Part shown: positions 46,207 to 56,754 of the stretch, in pieces
How the letters are laid out: every line of letters starts with the position of its first letter
How positions within the stretch are numbered: position 1 is the stretch's first letter
Origin: Cryphonectria parasitica EP155
Taxonomy: Eukaryota; Ascomycota; Sordariomycetes; Diaporthales; Cryphonectriaceae
Direction of reading: 5' to 3'
Length of the DNA: 64,000 nt
NCBI RefSeq assembly: GCF_011745365.1
Contig: NW_024468913.1
Coordinates: 2,170,001 to 2,234,000, forward strand
Notes under the pieces: model-generated
Seen by the model: only the letters and a program-made list of their open reading frames with translations
The model's database searches: none
Told to the model about the DNA's origin: nothing
Translations under genes and position numbers: made by a program

Positions 46207-48375
46207 CTAACTCCTCATGGTGCCGGGCTGCTCCACCAGAAACTCATGCGGCACCTCATTCTCGCTGTCCTCCCTTTCAAATGACGAGCCGCGGCCAGCA
46301 GCTACGGCGCCCTGATGCTCCTCATCACGAGACTGCTCATTCACGTTGTGCTCCTCGTCGTGCGTCGCCAACAGCTCAGGTGGGACCTCGTTGTCACTTT
46401 CAACGGACTCGTCCCCGTGGTTATTCGGCAGATCAAGCAGCTGTTCGGAGGGGAGCATGGTACTCCCGCCACTGACGGTGTGAAATGAGTTGTGGCTCCC
46501 TGTGGTAGTGCCAGAATCCACCCTAGCAACGTTCCCAGCTCCCGGGACCGCACTGGGGGCCTCATCCACCGCAACACCAGCAGCCGTGAGCATCTCGCGG
46601 TTCATCCTCGCGGCCTCTCTAAACGCCTCCAGCTCGGCACCGATCGCCGCAATGAGCAGATTCCACCCTTTCTCTTCGGCGGCACCAAGCCGCTGCTCGA
46701 GGCTGACAATTACGGCGTTGATCTTATCATACTGAAGCTTCAGTCTCTCAGCGGGTGTGAGTTCGCGCTCTTTGCCCTTGCCTTGGATGTCGAGCTCCGA
46801 ACCAGGGCGATCATCTCTCGGTGACATTTGCCTGCGGAGGTCGGCCTCAAAATCCAGCACGAGGTTGACGACTTCATTCCAGACCTCGCCGCCTGCCTCG
46901 AGGGCGACGCGCTCAATATCGACTTCTGCTTTGCGTTTCTCCAGGATGTCAACCTCAGCCTCCCACCATTCGCGGGCCATATCCATTGTGCGCCGTTCTG
47001 GGCGCAAGCGCATAAACTCCACACCACCCGGTGAGGAAGGCTGATCTGCAGCTTTGGTATTTTCGGCCAATGCTTCCACGTCCAGTGGCCTCACAGGAGG
47101 TCGAGTCAAGAAGCCTTTGACCGTGTCTTCTGCTTCTTTCAAAGCATTTTTGTACCCGCTCAGCCCGGCCTCTCGCCGGTTTCTCACGTCGTCTAATCTA
47201 CCCTCTAGGTGCCGCCTACGGCTTTTCAGCGCGGCAAGCCTCTCTTCCAGCTCGTCAATTTCGGTGCTAACGCCTCTGTGTTCATTCTCGAGGTCTTCAA
47301 TTTCCCTCCCGAGTGGCTCTTCCTCGTCCGTCTCCAGAGCATTGAGCTCGTCCGCAATCCCGTCCCTCCTCGTGGTCAGATTTCGCAACCTCGCGAGTGC
47401 CTGCTTCCGGATGGAGAGGGCAGCAAGGAGCGAGGCATCCTCTTCGGCTTTTAAGTTTGCAAGCTCGGCCATGCTGCGCGCAATGCCCTTGCGTGCGCCG
47501 GTTATTCCAAGCCTTTTCTGTCTTGGTTGTCGGACAGGAATGACCTCGCCACCAGGTCCAGCGCGGGCGACAGGCTCAAGAAACGTAACTGATCGTCCCG
47601 GGTGGCGCGATGAGACCATTGAGGCGGCGCCCATCCCTGTAGGCGTGACACTTCCTGCATCGCTGAAACTTGCAGTATCCGGGGACTTCGCACCTTGTTC
47701 CCTTGCCAGCCGATCACCATCATTGCTGGCACCCGCCAGGCTTCCCTCCTGCACCTGTAAAAACCGCTGCACTTCCGCGACAACGGCTCTCTCCCGTCTT
47801 GCCAGGCTGCGCCAGACAGAGTTGCGATCAAAGGCTACAGCCTTCTCGCCGCGATCATGTGTCGATCGATTCTCCCCCCTGTCCCACATCACGCTGCTGA
47901 TTGCCCGTCTCGCAGACCCTGGGAGCCAGGACGCCGCAAGCCCGGTGGTGCTGTCTTCATCGTCCTCATATTGATCATAACCACGCTGCTGCTCTTCATC
48001 GCGAGACAGGACCCTGGATACAGCGATCGGTGGTGGTGGGCCGGAAAACAACACTCGCTCGCCAGCGGGGCGCGTCTTGGAGGCCGAGCCGAGGGATGAG
48101 TTGGAGGGGCGTCTGTTCAGCGCGCCGGTAGGCTTGCGGTTGCTAGAGAATTTCGACGAGGGAGCATTATACGGCGGGGAGTTGGGGTCGCGAAATTCGG
48201 AGGGTAGAAGACCGTCCTCGGCGCGGGGGGATAGTTCGTCTAGGTCGTACTCGCTGCTGTGGTCGTGTAGGGTCGCATACCGCGATGTATCGTTGTAGGT
48301 GGGGAGGATGGAGGAGTTGTCGTTGCCATTCTTGGCAAGGGAGAGCTGTGGGAGAAAGGAGGATCTTGTAGCCAT
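46207..48375 (-). CDS. Long coiled-coil protein (possibly Atg28-like)
   Basis: Single exon, 722 residues from the ATG at 48375; a non-ATG in-frame extension was not used. The N-terminal 150 residues are Ser/Pro-rich and disordered, with GERVLFSGPPPPIAVSRVLS. A conserved-looking helix WRSLARRERAVVAEVQRFLQ follows near residue 190. A long coiled coil spans about residues 300-420 (LRNLTTRRDGIADELNALET and onwards, RLAALKSRRRHLEGRLDDVR). A second helical block covers 460-610. The C-terminus is acidic and repeats a motif, NEVPPELL and NEVPHEFL. Filamentous-fungal proteins annotated as autophagy-related protein 28 look similar as I recall, but this needs a search. It is convergent with the mitofissin gene. 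Confidence 0.7.
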   Translation of the reverse strand: MATRSSFLPQLSLAKNGNDNSSILPTYNDTSRYATLHDHSSEYDLDELSPRAEDGLLPSEFRDPNSPPYNAPSSKFSSNRKPTGALNRRPSNSSLGSASKTRPAGERVLFSGPPPPIAVSRVLSRDEEQQRGYDQYEDDEDSTTGLAASWLPGSARRAISSVMWDRGENRSTHDRGEKAVAFDRNSVWRSLARRERAVVAEVQRFLQVQEGSLAGASNDGDRLAREQGAKSPDTASFSDAGSVTPTGMGAASMVSSRHPGRSVTFLEPVARAGPGGEVIPVRQPRQKRLGITGARKGIARSMAELANLKAEEDASLLAALSIRKQALARLRNLTTRRDGIADELNALETDEEEPLGREIEDLENEHRGVSTEIDELEERLAALKSRRRHLEGRLDDVRNRREAGLSGYKNALKEAEDTVKGFLTRPPVRPLDVEALAENTKAADQPSSPGGVEFMRLRPERRTMDMAREWWEAEVDILEKRKAEVDIERVALEAGGEVWNEVVNLVLDFEADLRRQMSPRDDRPGSELDIQGKGKERELTPAERLKLQYDKINAVIVSLEQRLGAAEEKGWNLLIAAIGAELEAFREAARMNREMLTAAGVAVDEAPSAVPGAGNVARVDSGTTTGSHNSFHTVSGGSTMLPSEQLLDLPNNHGDESVESDNEVPPELLATHDEEHNVNEQSRDEEHQGAVAAGRGSSFEREDSENEVPHEFLVEQPGTMRS

Positions 48376-49355
48376 GGTAGCTTTGCTATCGTGATACAAA
48401 CGCGAGATCGAAGATGTCTGCGCGCTGCAAACACCAGAGATGTCCGTCTGGTGTTCTTGTCTGCACCTCTGGACCAGGCAGCAGGATGGGATTTGGCATA
48501 GATTTGGTGGGGGCTGGACGAGCTGGATTCATCTGCTGTGATCTTGCATCACAAAAGTCACAAGAGAGCAAGCAAGACTTTCTGATAGGCGCAGTCGTGG
48601 AGGGAGGGTTTGTCAAAGTCGAGTGTTAGTTGATGGTCACAAGTTGACTTTCTGCAAGTTGGCATGTGAGTGAGTGACGACAGGTTCCAGGGTCTGGTGT
48701 GGTGGTGGGCAGGGTCCACCTCACCAGAGCTCAGCGGGTCAGTCGACCATACAGGGGTGGCCCTTGGCCATGTGCTTGCCAATATATGTTCTATGCTGTG
48801 GTAGTACAGCATATTATAGAAAGATCAAGAGACTCACCTATCCTGGTGTAGGTGCTATAGCATCCATCCTTTGGAAGAAGAACTCCAGCAAGAATGCACT
48901 TAAAACAATACAAAAATCTAGCTATCGAAATATGACCCGTGATCATCAATATGATATTATTTGACGAGATGCTTTATGCTATGAGGGCTACTACGAAACA
49001 GTAACTGATTGACTACACCTTTAGAGAAATGTAGAGTGTCACACCGACCTTGACTACCCTGGTTCTGACAATACTTGCCAAGAATTACCACTTGTCCTGC
49101 AAATTCTGCGGAGTACTCGAGTATGCTATGGAGTGGCTGAAGTTTTCCTGGACCTTCTTTACTTCCTGTTGCTCAAGGAGCTCAAAAGAGTCCAGTCACA
49201 GGAAAACCAGGCTCCCACTCGGCATGTACAGACAAATAAGTGTATATTCTGTGAGAGAATCATAACAACCTTCATCTAGTATGTCTCGCCATCTCTACTT
49301 GTTGCCGTCTATCCCCATTGGTAGTTGTATAAAGACTTGAAACAGCTGGGAATGG
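48376..49355. other. Intergenic region
   Basis: About 1 kb with no supportable gene: promoter of the coiled-coil gene and the 3' flank of the SDR gene. Confidence 0.55.
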
Positions 49356-50255
49356 CTACATCATCAAGATCTGGCCTCCATCACACCTAATATCCTCTCC
49401 TGTGATGTACACACCAGCCCTGCTGGCCAGGAGGATAACTGCGCCCATGATCTCCTCGGGCTGCCCCATACGCCCCATTGGGTGCCTGTGAAACCACTGA
49501 GATTTGTGCCAGTCCAGACCAGCTCCTTCATTGAGGATAGTATCCATATAGCCCGGGCTGATTGTGTTCACTCGGATGCCATGAACCCCCCACTCTGCCG
49601 CCAGCGAGTCCTTCATAGCCAGTACGCCCGCCTTGGACACATTGTAGCTGACCTGCGGCTGCGGCCAGTTGGGCCGGTGCGCCGAGATGCTAGCCGTCAA
49701 GATGATGCTGCCCCTGGTGCCCTGCTCGATCATCCTGCTCGCCGCCGCCCGCGCGCAGATGAACGACCCATTGAGGTTAATATCCAAAATGACGCGGAAT
49801 TGTTCGGCCGTTGTGTCGATGGCGTGCATGGTGCTGACCACTCCCGCAAAGCACACCATCACGTCCACGGATCCGAGCTCCGCCGCTGCCTCCCGCACTG
49901 CTTCATTGACTCTCGCCTCGTCCGTGACGTTGACTCTCATGAAGCGCACATTGGCCTCGGGAAACCCTTCTCTCAGAAGCTGTGCCTTGGCAGCTCCCTC
50001 GGTCTCGTCGAGGTCGAAGATGGCTAGGCCGCGAGCGCCGTGCTCGAGCAGCACTTGGCAGGCTGTGAAGCCCAGGTCGCCAGTCCCGCCCGTCACTATG
50101 GCGTTGCCGGTGACGCTGAAGCGTTCCAGAACCCGGGCCTTGGGATCCGCATGCGAGAGGGGTGGTAGTGGTCCCGAGAGGCTACCTGGTGAGCCATCAC
50201 CGAGTGTAATCTTAGGAATAGTCCTCGACGCGAGTTGCGAGCGTTCCGTTGTCAT
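49356..50255 (-). CDS. Short-chain dehydrogenase/reductase, polyol type
   Basis: NAD(P)-dependent oxidoreductase, 299 residues, one exon from the ATG at 50255 (an upstream in-frame non-ATG extension was not used). The Rossmann cofactor motif is TGGTGDLG near residue 50. The acidic residue after strand 2 (IFDLDE) favours NAD over NADP. The active-site Ser is in TASISAH and the Tyr/Lys pair in SYNVSKAG; GYMDT follows the substrate loop and the C-terminus is GGQILMM. Overall it resembles D-arabinitol 2-dehydrogenase and sorbose reductase-like fungal SDRs, so a sugar-alcohol substrate is likely. A GTAAGT donor near 50498 and a CAG acceptor near 50277 could define a leader intron. Confidence 0.88.
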   Translation of the reverse strand: MTTERSQLASRTIPKITLGDGSPGSLSGPLPPLSHADPKARVLERFSVTGNAIVTGGTGDLGFTACQVLLEHGARGLAIFDLDETEGAAKAQLLREGFPEANVRFMRVNVTDEARVNEAVREAAAELGSVDVMVCFAGVVSTMHAIDTTAEQFRVILDINLNGSFICARAAASRMIEQGTRGSIILTASISAHRPNWPQPQVSYNVSKAGVLAMKDSLAAEWGVHGIRVNTISPGYMDTILNEGAGLDWHKSQWFHRHPMGRMGQPEEIMGAVILLASRAGVYITGEDIRCDGGQILMM

Positions 50256-51317
50256 GATGTTAGAGTAAGTGGTTGGAATCTGTGGCAAGCGATTGACCAG
50301 AGGTGAAAGTTACGCATGTATAACAGCTTGTACGCAAGATGCTTCTCGAGTAAAGAAAGTGGGCATGTCAGAGCTCCACCAGAACCGATGATCCTAAGCC
50401 GACGTGTGTTGTTCAAAGCTGGCCCCGGTTACGGCGCTGGGCATTGCGGAGGCGGCATTAACAACCCTACGTAAATTCCTCCGCGGGGTAACTTACCTGC
50501 GTGTATAGTGGCGTGTTGAATCTACTCCAATTGTTGATAGCATGTATAGCCCGTTCATTTTCCCTGATATACCTCTTTGTTTCTCCTGCACTTTGTATTC
50601 TGGCCGTAGCTTGGCGTTATGGTGGTATAAAGATGTTGAGAGCTGCATACTTACTCCATCTTTCCGTTTTCTATAGTTTTTGATTATGATGGGCAACTGG
50701 TCTGGTCATGTAAGTGAATTCAGAGTCGTCATGTGCAGCATGGCGGCTGTTGCTCATTAGGAAGCTGTCGGTGTCTCTAGAAGTCTCTGTAGATATTTGA
50801 TTTTAAAATTCATGACAAATTCAGAAATATCCTTAGATCTCATAGCTGCCCAGGTGTGATCTATCAAGCAGAAGTATAATTGTGACCATGCAGACAGACT
50901 ACTTGCTGAGAGAAAGAAGGGAGTATGGCACTTGTAGAGCTAAATGTTCCGCGATCTAAGAGGAGTAAAGAGGATGAAAAGGTTGAACTCAAAGAATATA
51001 TTCGAACACCATCATTAGACGTGGCCCATTATCTATCATGACTTTATCCAACTCTATCAGCTGCGTCATCAGAAACCCAATCAAACGTTGCAAACCACAA
51101 GACAGCAAGTACTAGAAAAGCAAATGGTAAGAGCAAAATACTTAAACAGAGCCAAATTTCAAACCAAAAAATCTAAGTAGTTGCACAACTTGAAACCTGA
51201 AAAAAGAAAAAGGACATCGGAGCAAAACTAGAACTGCATCGTTCAACCAGCAAAAGCAAAAGCAAAGCAAAGACCAGATCATAAGCAAAACAGAATCAGA
51301 AAGGAGCAGGCGTTGTT
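50256..51317. other. Intergenic region upstream of the SDR gene
   Basis: About 1 kb with no supported coding sequence. Contains the SDR promoter/leader (minus strand) with splice-site-like sequences near 50498 and 50277. The part from about 50900 to 51310 is A-rich on the plus strand and merges with the strand-asymmetric region to its right. Confidence 0.5.
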
Positions 51318-51618
51318 TTATCTAAACCGTTGTGTTGTTTGGGCCGTAGAACAGATTTGAAAATTGTTTGGAAGAGATATGTGCTGAAGTATCTCTGTTA
51401 GACTAATGCATAAAACCGCAGAGAAATGGCAAGGTAATGAAACTTACTCGGGATGGGATATGCAAGTCATCCATAGGCAAGAAATTATAGACATTATGTA
51501 CTAGTTTGTAGTGTATGTCCAAGAATGATAAAGGAATGTCTGTACGACAGTAAGCATTTGCAAGAGGTGTGGCGACGTTGTACAGGTTCGAATCATTACA
51601 CACCTTTGGACCAGCCAT
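51318..51618 (-). CDS. Candidate small spliced ORF in a pyrimidine-rich transcript
   Basis: Tentative. Exons 51618-51448 and 51383-51318 are joined by an excellent small fungal intron: GTAAGT donor, CTAAC branch site about 12 bases from a CAG acceptor, 64 nt. The product would be 78 residues, beginning MAGPKVCNDSNLYNVATPLA. The frame stays open upstream to an ATG at 52137 (252 residues in all), but the strand is so poor in purines that stop codons are rare, so open length proves little. No family resemblance. The intron is the best evidence that the strand is transcribed; coding is uncertain, and a non-coding RNA or long leader is equally possible. Confidence 0.3.
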
Positions 51619-53447
51619 GCTCGGGAAGAAGACAGTATATGGCGATAGTGTTGTGTAAGTATCCGGTATCTGGTGAACGAAAGAGATGGGTGACGAAGCC
51701 AACAGACTACTCCATTCGTGCCAAGAACGTGACCAATGTGTGCGATACGGGGCCTTTAAAGAATGTGAACAGTTGAATGGTTGCCCTCGGGGCTGGAAGG
51801 AGAAAAGCACAAAAGGAAAAGCTGAGCCTGGCTCAGGTATCGAGGCGTGATCTGGAAGCCTGGGCCGAGACTGGTTCAAGCGAACGGTTGACGGATTGAA
51901 ATGAAAGCGAAAGAACAAAGCGAGTGATGAGTGGAACGGCCTTGATCGTGTGTCTCCATATAGAGTCAAAGTCGACCACAAAGAGGTGCATTGGAAAGAG
52001 TGTGTTGGTTCGATGAGGAAGCCAGGATGCAAGAAGCGAGCGTTGAAATTATCAAAACGGGGATGAATATGAGTATTAGATGTCCGTAAAACCGGGGTGA
52101 AGTGATGTGGTTCAAAAGAAGCAGAAAGAAAAATCATCGTGATTAACGAAACGAATGGGTGTCAAGTGAGCGTGATCTATCTTCAGCAATTGAAGATGAG
52201 TGGAGTGAAACGCGACAGTGTGGTTGAAAGAACGTAGCGGCCCAAGAATAGACCCAAAGCAGGCGTAGTGAGTGTCTTGCAAAACAAACGATTGAAGCAG
52301 AGAAAGAGCGAGTTTGCACAGGCAAGTCCACTGAGAATAACTGCCGAAGGGGACTGTTCAAAGGAAAGAATGTGGAGTCAGCTACAGGCTGATTCTGTGT
52401 CGAAGACAAATGAATGGCAGAAATCTCAGAGGCTTTAGTAACGAGCGTGTATAAACGAGTGACGGAAGATTAGAAATTATGAAGAAAAAAAGAAAGGAAA
52501 AAGAAAGAGAGACAAAAGAAGGCAGAACACTGAATGTGCTTCACCTCGGATGGTGGACAAATGTTCGGAAATTTTTGTAAAGATCGTGAAGGAAAGAACG
52601 ACGGTGGATTCAAACATTATCGTAAAAATGTGAGCTGGGATGGGTTTCTGTACGGGTAAACGAGTGGGTGGACTGGGTGACATGGAGTTCGAAACGATGG
52701 TTGTAATGATCGACCAAGAAATTAAATATTAAGGAAAGGTATTCGCCAAGATGGATGCAGATATAAAAAAACAGGGTCTGAAAAGAGCAATAAAATATCG
52801 CGAATTAAAGAAAGAAGAAGGGTCAGATAATTATTTTGTATGTACCATGATTGTCAACATGGTAGTTGATGAATGGCGGAGTCTTCATGGGCCACCTAGT
52901 AGCGACGAGGAGGTGGGAATGATCTCCAACCGAGAAAATGAGAGGACATGAATCAGAGATTCATTGCTTGCAGAGTCGGTGAACGAAGGCGACAGAACGA
53001 ATGAACCGGAATTAGCGCCACGAGCGAGAGGATAGGATCACATTTAAGTGGTCAAAATGGGCCAGTAGTTTTTTCCAATGTGGTGTGGGAAATGAGTGAC
53101 ACTGGGTGGGAACCACCGTTGCTCGACTGGTGGGAAAGATAGTAGAACTAAGCGATAGACGATGTCGAGATCTACCATCATACAGAAGGTCGAAAACGAG
53201 GGACTAGCGATGCTGATATCTGCTATCGCTCCGAGAACGAGCGTGAGCAACGAAGGGTGCTTGAACCCGCCATTATGAGGAAAACGAGTGCCAGTGAGTC
53301 GTGCTGATGCTGTATCCGACCGTTGCTCCTAAACGAGAGATGGGAGCTAATTGGAAGGATCTGAGCTACTGTTGAAGGAAAGAGATGTGAGCGCTGAAGA
53401 CGAGACGAAAGATGGGTACTAAGCTGCCACATGAGGGACATTATATA
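51319..53447 (-). other. Strand-asymmetric (pyrimidine-rich on minus) region, candidate long RNA
   Basis: For over 2 kb the plus strand is strikingly purine-rich (many GAAAGAAAG and GAGTGAGTGG runs) while flanking DNA is balanced by eye. On the minus strand this is the CT-rich composition of fungal 5' leaders. A TATATAA box (minus strand, 53447-53441) stands at its upstream end and a canonical intron (51447-51384) near its downstream end. Several short open frames occur, none recognised. This is best read as an unannotated transcript, perhaps a long leader or non-coding RNA; no gene product is claimed. Confidence 0.4.
53441..53447 (-). promoter_or_regulatory. TATA box at the head of the pyrimidine-rich strand
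   Basis: TATATAA read on the minus strand, immediately before the pyrimidine-rich region. Sequence-only evidence. Confidence 0.35.
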
Positions 53448-55093
53448 CTAATTCAACCGACTGCAGTAGGGCAGTGTCGGTGGTGACCAACTTCAGGCGA
53501 CCACGATGAGTAGCCATACCAACTCACCTGCACTGTCGCATAGCAGAGGGTTGAAACGTACGCAACCGGGTCCCCTGAAGGACTGCCTAACAAGCGTTTC
53601 TGAGCAATGGTGCAATCAGCCAGCCATGGGTGACCTTTCTAGGCTGGACAGGCATGCATTGCGCTTGAACGATCTGGGGACCAAGCTGTGAACAGCTGCG
53701 CTGGCCCGCCTGGGTCTGCACATGGTAGCGAACGCTCAGAGGCCAGAAGTCGGACCTTCATACCCTCGACGAACAGCCAGTGAGCGATGCAGAATCCGGA
53801 TGCAGCCGGGGGTTTCGGTGCTCAGGTGGGCCGTCAGCCGGGCATCGGGAGACCCATTACGCGGCCGGTCGCCCCCCCCCCCGGATGGGACCCCGGTCCA
53901 GGGGCCGAAACATTTTTGGACGGTTTCAAGCCGGCAGTAAGGCCTGAACTGAGGATTACAAGCAGCATGTCTCGTCCAATGGAAGCGATACAGTCATCCA
54001 AGAGCAGCGGTCAAGCAGGATTCTTGTTGGGTTTTGCCTTGCCTCAGACTTTCCTTCAGATTCGCCCAAGGCCCATAGTCATCGTCACTCGAATGACTGA
54101 CAATGCATGAGACACCATGTTGACGACTAGTATCAGTCAGCAATTGCACTATATGCTCACGATAGTTTCAGTCTCCCTGCACTCAACGGTGCTCCGACGA
54201 GGACAACAACGAGCGAGAGCGATGCCGCCTAGCGCTCTGTCTGCTCTAGGACTAGTTTGCTTTCAAAACATTATTACGAGGCTGATAGGCTCTATATAAA
54301 TGTAGAACCTAACGTAGATCAAGTGCACCGCCGCCCTGAAAGCTTGATCGATTTGCAAAAATTGTTTCAAACACTATATAGCTGATCAACTCAAACTGAA
54401 TCTGGGCTACTGTACGTCCTACATACCTCCTGATTATGACTTCGAGACATTTGCTGGAACTCTACAGCTGCTACTCACCGCCTCTCAGCAATGGTGTATA
54501 TTACAACATTGTTTTCGGCATCGTTTTGCTTGGCGGTTTCGGGGACGATGATAGCCGAGGCAATAATTTGAGCTGCACCATGGGAAAGATTTCAAATAAT
54601 TACCCAGAACCTTCAATTATTTCTCATGCTTCTGCCTCTTTGCCCCGCCCATTCTGCAAAGATCTCAAAATTCACTGCTACCTAGGTATCACCGGTGCTG
54701 ACTGGCTGTTTATCTCGTACCACTTTAGCAAAAATCGATCATGAAAGTCAAGCCAGCGGCGCTTGCTAGGTTGACAAGCCAAGTGCAACGCAATCAATAA
54801 TGCGGGCAAGATTTTCAACGGCGGTAATAGCTTAAGGGTTCGAGTCCATCTTATCCAACGCAAACGAACGATTGTGAAGCTATTGGGAGGCTGAATACTG
54901 TTAGACTGCTATTGATCTGTCGGTGGATGTATGAGGGTGTGTTCCAGCCCAACTGATCACTGCGTAGCACAAGCTGAACACAACATTCACAGAATGCCTC
55001 GTGAATATAAAAAGGCGAGTAGTTCTGTCTTTCACAGTATGATTGAGTAAAAATCAAGTACCACGCCATCAAATTTTTGAGAATCTCTTCAAA
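53448..55093. other. Intergenic region
   Basis: About 1.6 kb without a supportable gene. It contains a C-run near 53871-53883 within a GC-richer patch (about 53780-53940) that differs from its surroundings, and the promoter of the secreted-protein gene. Confidence 0.5.
55007..55014 (+). promoter_or_regulatory. TATA box of the small secreted protein gene
   Basis: TATAAAAA 80 bases before the ATG at 55094, in AT-rich surroundings. Good position for a regulated fungal promoter. Confidence 0.55.
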
Positions 55094-55743
55094 ATGTATA
55101 CCAGTTTCAATCAACTGTTGCGTGCTTTGCTGCTTGCCATCCTGGCCTTCGACTTGCCTGGATCTCTCGCGGTGCCACTCGAAAGGGAATTGATTGAAAG
55201 GGACACTTGTAAGAATTTTGTCTTCTCGTTTTCGAGACCTTTGAAAATTTCTTGCTGACCACCATATCAGGCACGGATCTGACTTCCCTTGTGCCCCTGG
55301 GCCTCGCTGTGCGGCAGACAGGTACAACAACTCCGACTACGACCATCGGTAACCTGCTGGGCCAGGACACGCCTTGCATCCCAACCACAGTCGACACCTC
55401 TTCACTCAAGGCCGTCATCTCTGCCCTGGCTGAGGCTCACCCTTCGCGTATCAAGGCTCGCAACTTCTGGGGCACCTGGGTGGGCAAGGCCCTCAAGGGT
55501 GCGTGGAGTGACATCAAGTCGGAAATCATCACCATCGCAGTTGAGGATATTGCGGAGTGGACTGGCGTCGGGGAGTGGGTAGAATTGGTGCTCCAAGGCT
55601 GGAAACTTGTCACCAGTCTAGATAAGAAAAACGTCACTGTCACAAGTCCTGACGGCACGATTACCAAGATGTATGTGATTCGGAAGCCGATAGTTGAGAA
55701 AGACCCGCCTTGTGGAGGTTACACGCACAGGATGTGCGATTGA
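55094..55743 (+). CDS. Small secreted protein, unknown (effector-like)
   Basis: Not recognised. Exons 55094-55208 and 55271-55743 (GTAAGA donor, CAG acceptor, phase kept) give 195 residues. Residues 1-26 are a signal peptide (LLRALLLAILAFDLPGSLA), followed by an acidic/basic propeptide-like stretch (VPLERELIERD). Four cysteines remain in the mature part: one at the exon junction, one in DTPCIP, two near the C-terminus in PPCGG and HRMCD, so two disulfides are possible. The middle is an amphipathic, tryptophan-containing helical segment (NFWGTWVGKALKGAWSDIKS, then GVGEWVELVLQGW). Secretion is well supported; a role as effector, antimicrobial or wall protein is only inference. Confidence 0.72.
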
Positions 55744-56754
55744 GAACTAGCGGTTATATATAGTTCGTGGGTAAAAGGACAATATGGTTCATAGTGACGA
55801 GTTCGTCGGCGTGTAAGTAGGGGAAAGCCTAGGTCACCTGAATTCGAAACCAGTTCTCTGTGTGATACGATAGCTTATCGTGCAACTGTCTTTACGTAAT
55901 TATGAATAAGAGCGAAGAGGCTAAAGAGGAATGTGACATTGAAGAAAAGAAAGGTTAAGACAACCAACAGGTGGCCAAGGATACCTAGAGTTTCATCTTG
56001 AGTATCACCGTCCAGGTCTTCTTTCGTACACCCTCTCAGCGCAAGGAAGAACGATTCATGATATGCAGTAAAATTTCTATAACACTGTTAAGATGCTTGT
56101 TATCACCAGCCACTTAAAACTTCGCAATGTGAGCAGTGACCTCTAAGAATAGAAGTATCGGGCCGTTTATCACCCTGTCTCCCTTCTTGAGGTAGAATTA
56201 AACTCCAGACGAACGGACGGAGGATTCAGATAGGTCCCTATGCTACCTATAACACCTCTGCCATGTAATGTTCCTGCAATGTCCACACACAACCGGGCGA
56301 TTCCTGCCCAACAAAATGCTCCACAGTCGTCCACCCCCGCAATTTTGAGTTCCCCGCCGCCCGCGTGATAAAGTCGGTCTGGCAAAATGCTACGACGCGA
56401 GCTCTAGCGTAGCTTGAGAGAGCTGGAAGCCCTAGATCTTCTCCAGATTGCGTGTAACGGGTACTCGCGGTTGGGGGTGGACCAACATCCCGCAAAGAGG
56501 GGTCGTCTGCTAACGACCCACACAAGACGTTGGATAGGTGGCTGGCCGACTTTGCCATTGGATCATGGTATTGCAATACCAACAGGCTCTCATGCAGCGC
56601 AGCGGCAATGGAGTGCAGCTTTAACAGTTGGTGGCGGGAAATCTGTGACAAGATAGTGTGCATATAAACCTGAGGGGATGTCACCATGTTAAAAATCCCC
56701 GAGACAGGTGCAATGGCCTTGTTTCTTAATTCTGTTGACAGAAGTCTTGCAAAC
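55744..56754. other. Intergenic region before the sugar transporter
   Basis: About 1 kb without a supported gene. A minus-strand open frame (56247-56756) covers the promoter and is regarded as chance. The sugar transporter's TATA box is listed separately. Confidence 0.55.
56663..56668 (+). promoter_or_regulatory. TATA box of the sugar transporter gene
   Basis: TATAAA 92 bases before the ATG at 56755. Its position makes an in-frame ATG at 56686 an unlikely start, since that would lie only about 20 bases downstream of the TATA box. Confidence 0.5.

Noticed and set aside
47054..47974. 306-codon open frame on the plus strand
   Set aside because: Antisense to the coiled-coil gene; Ser-rich translation without features.
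51580..51600. GGTTCGAATCA, another B-box-like sequence
   Set aside because: No cloverleaf can be drawn around it.
54750..54860. GGTTCGAGTCC, a tRNA B-box-like sequence
   Set aside because: The flanking bases do not form a T-stem or acceptor stem and no A box or anticodon arm is found at the right distance.
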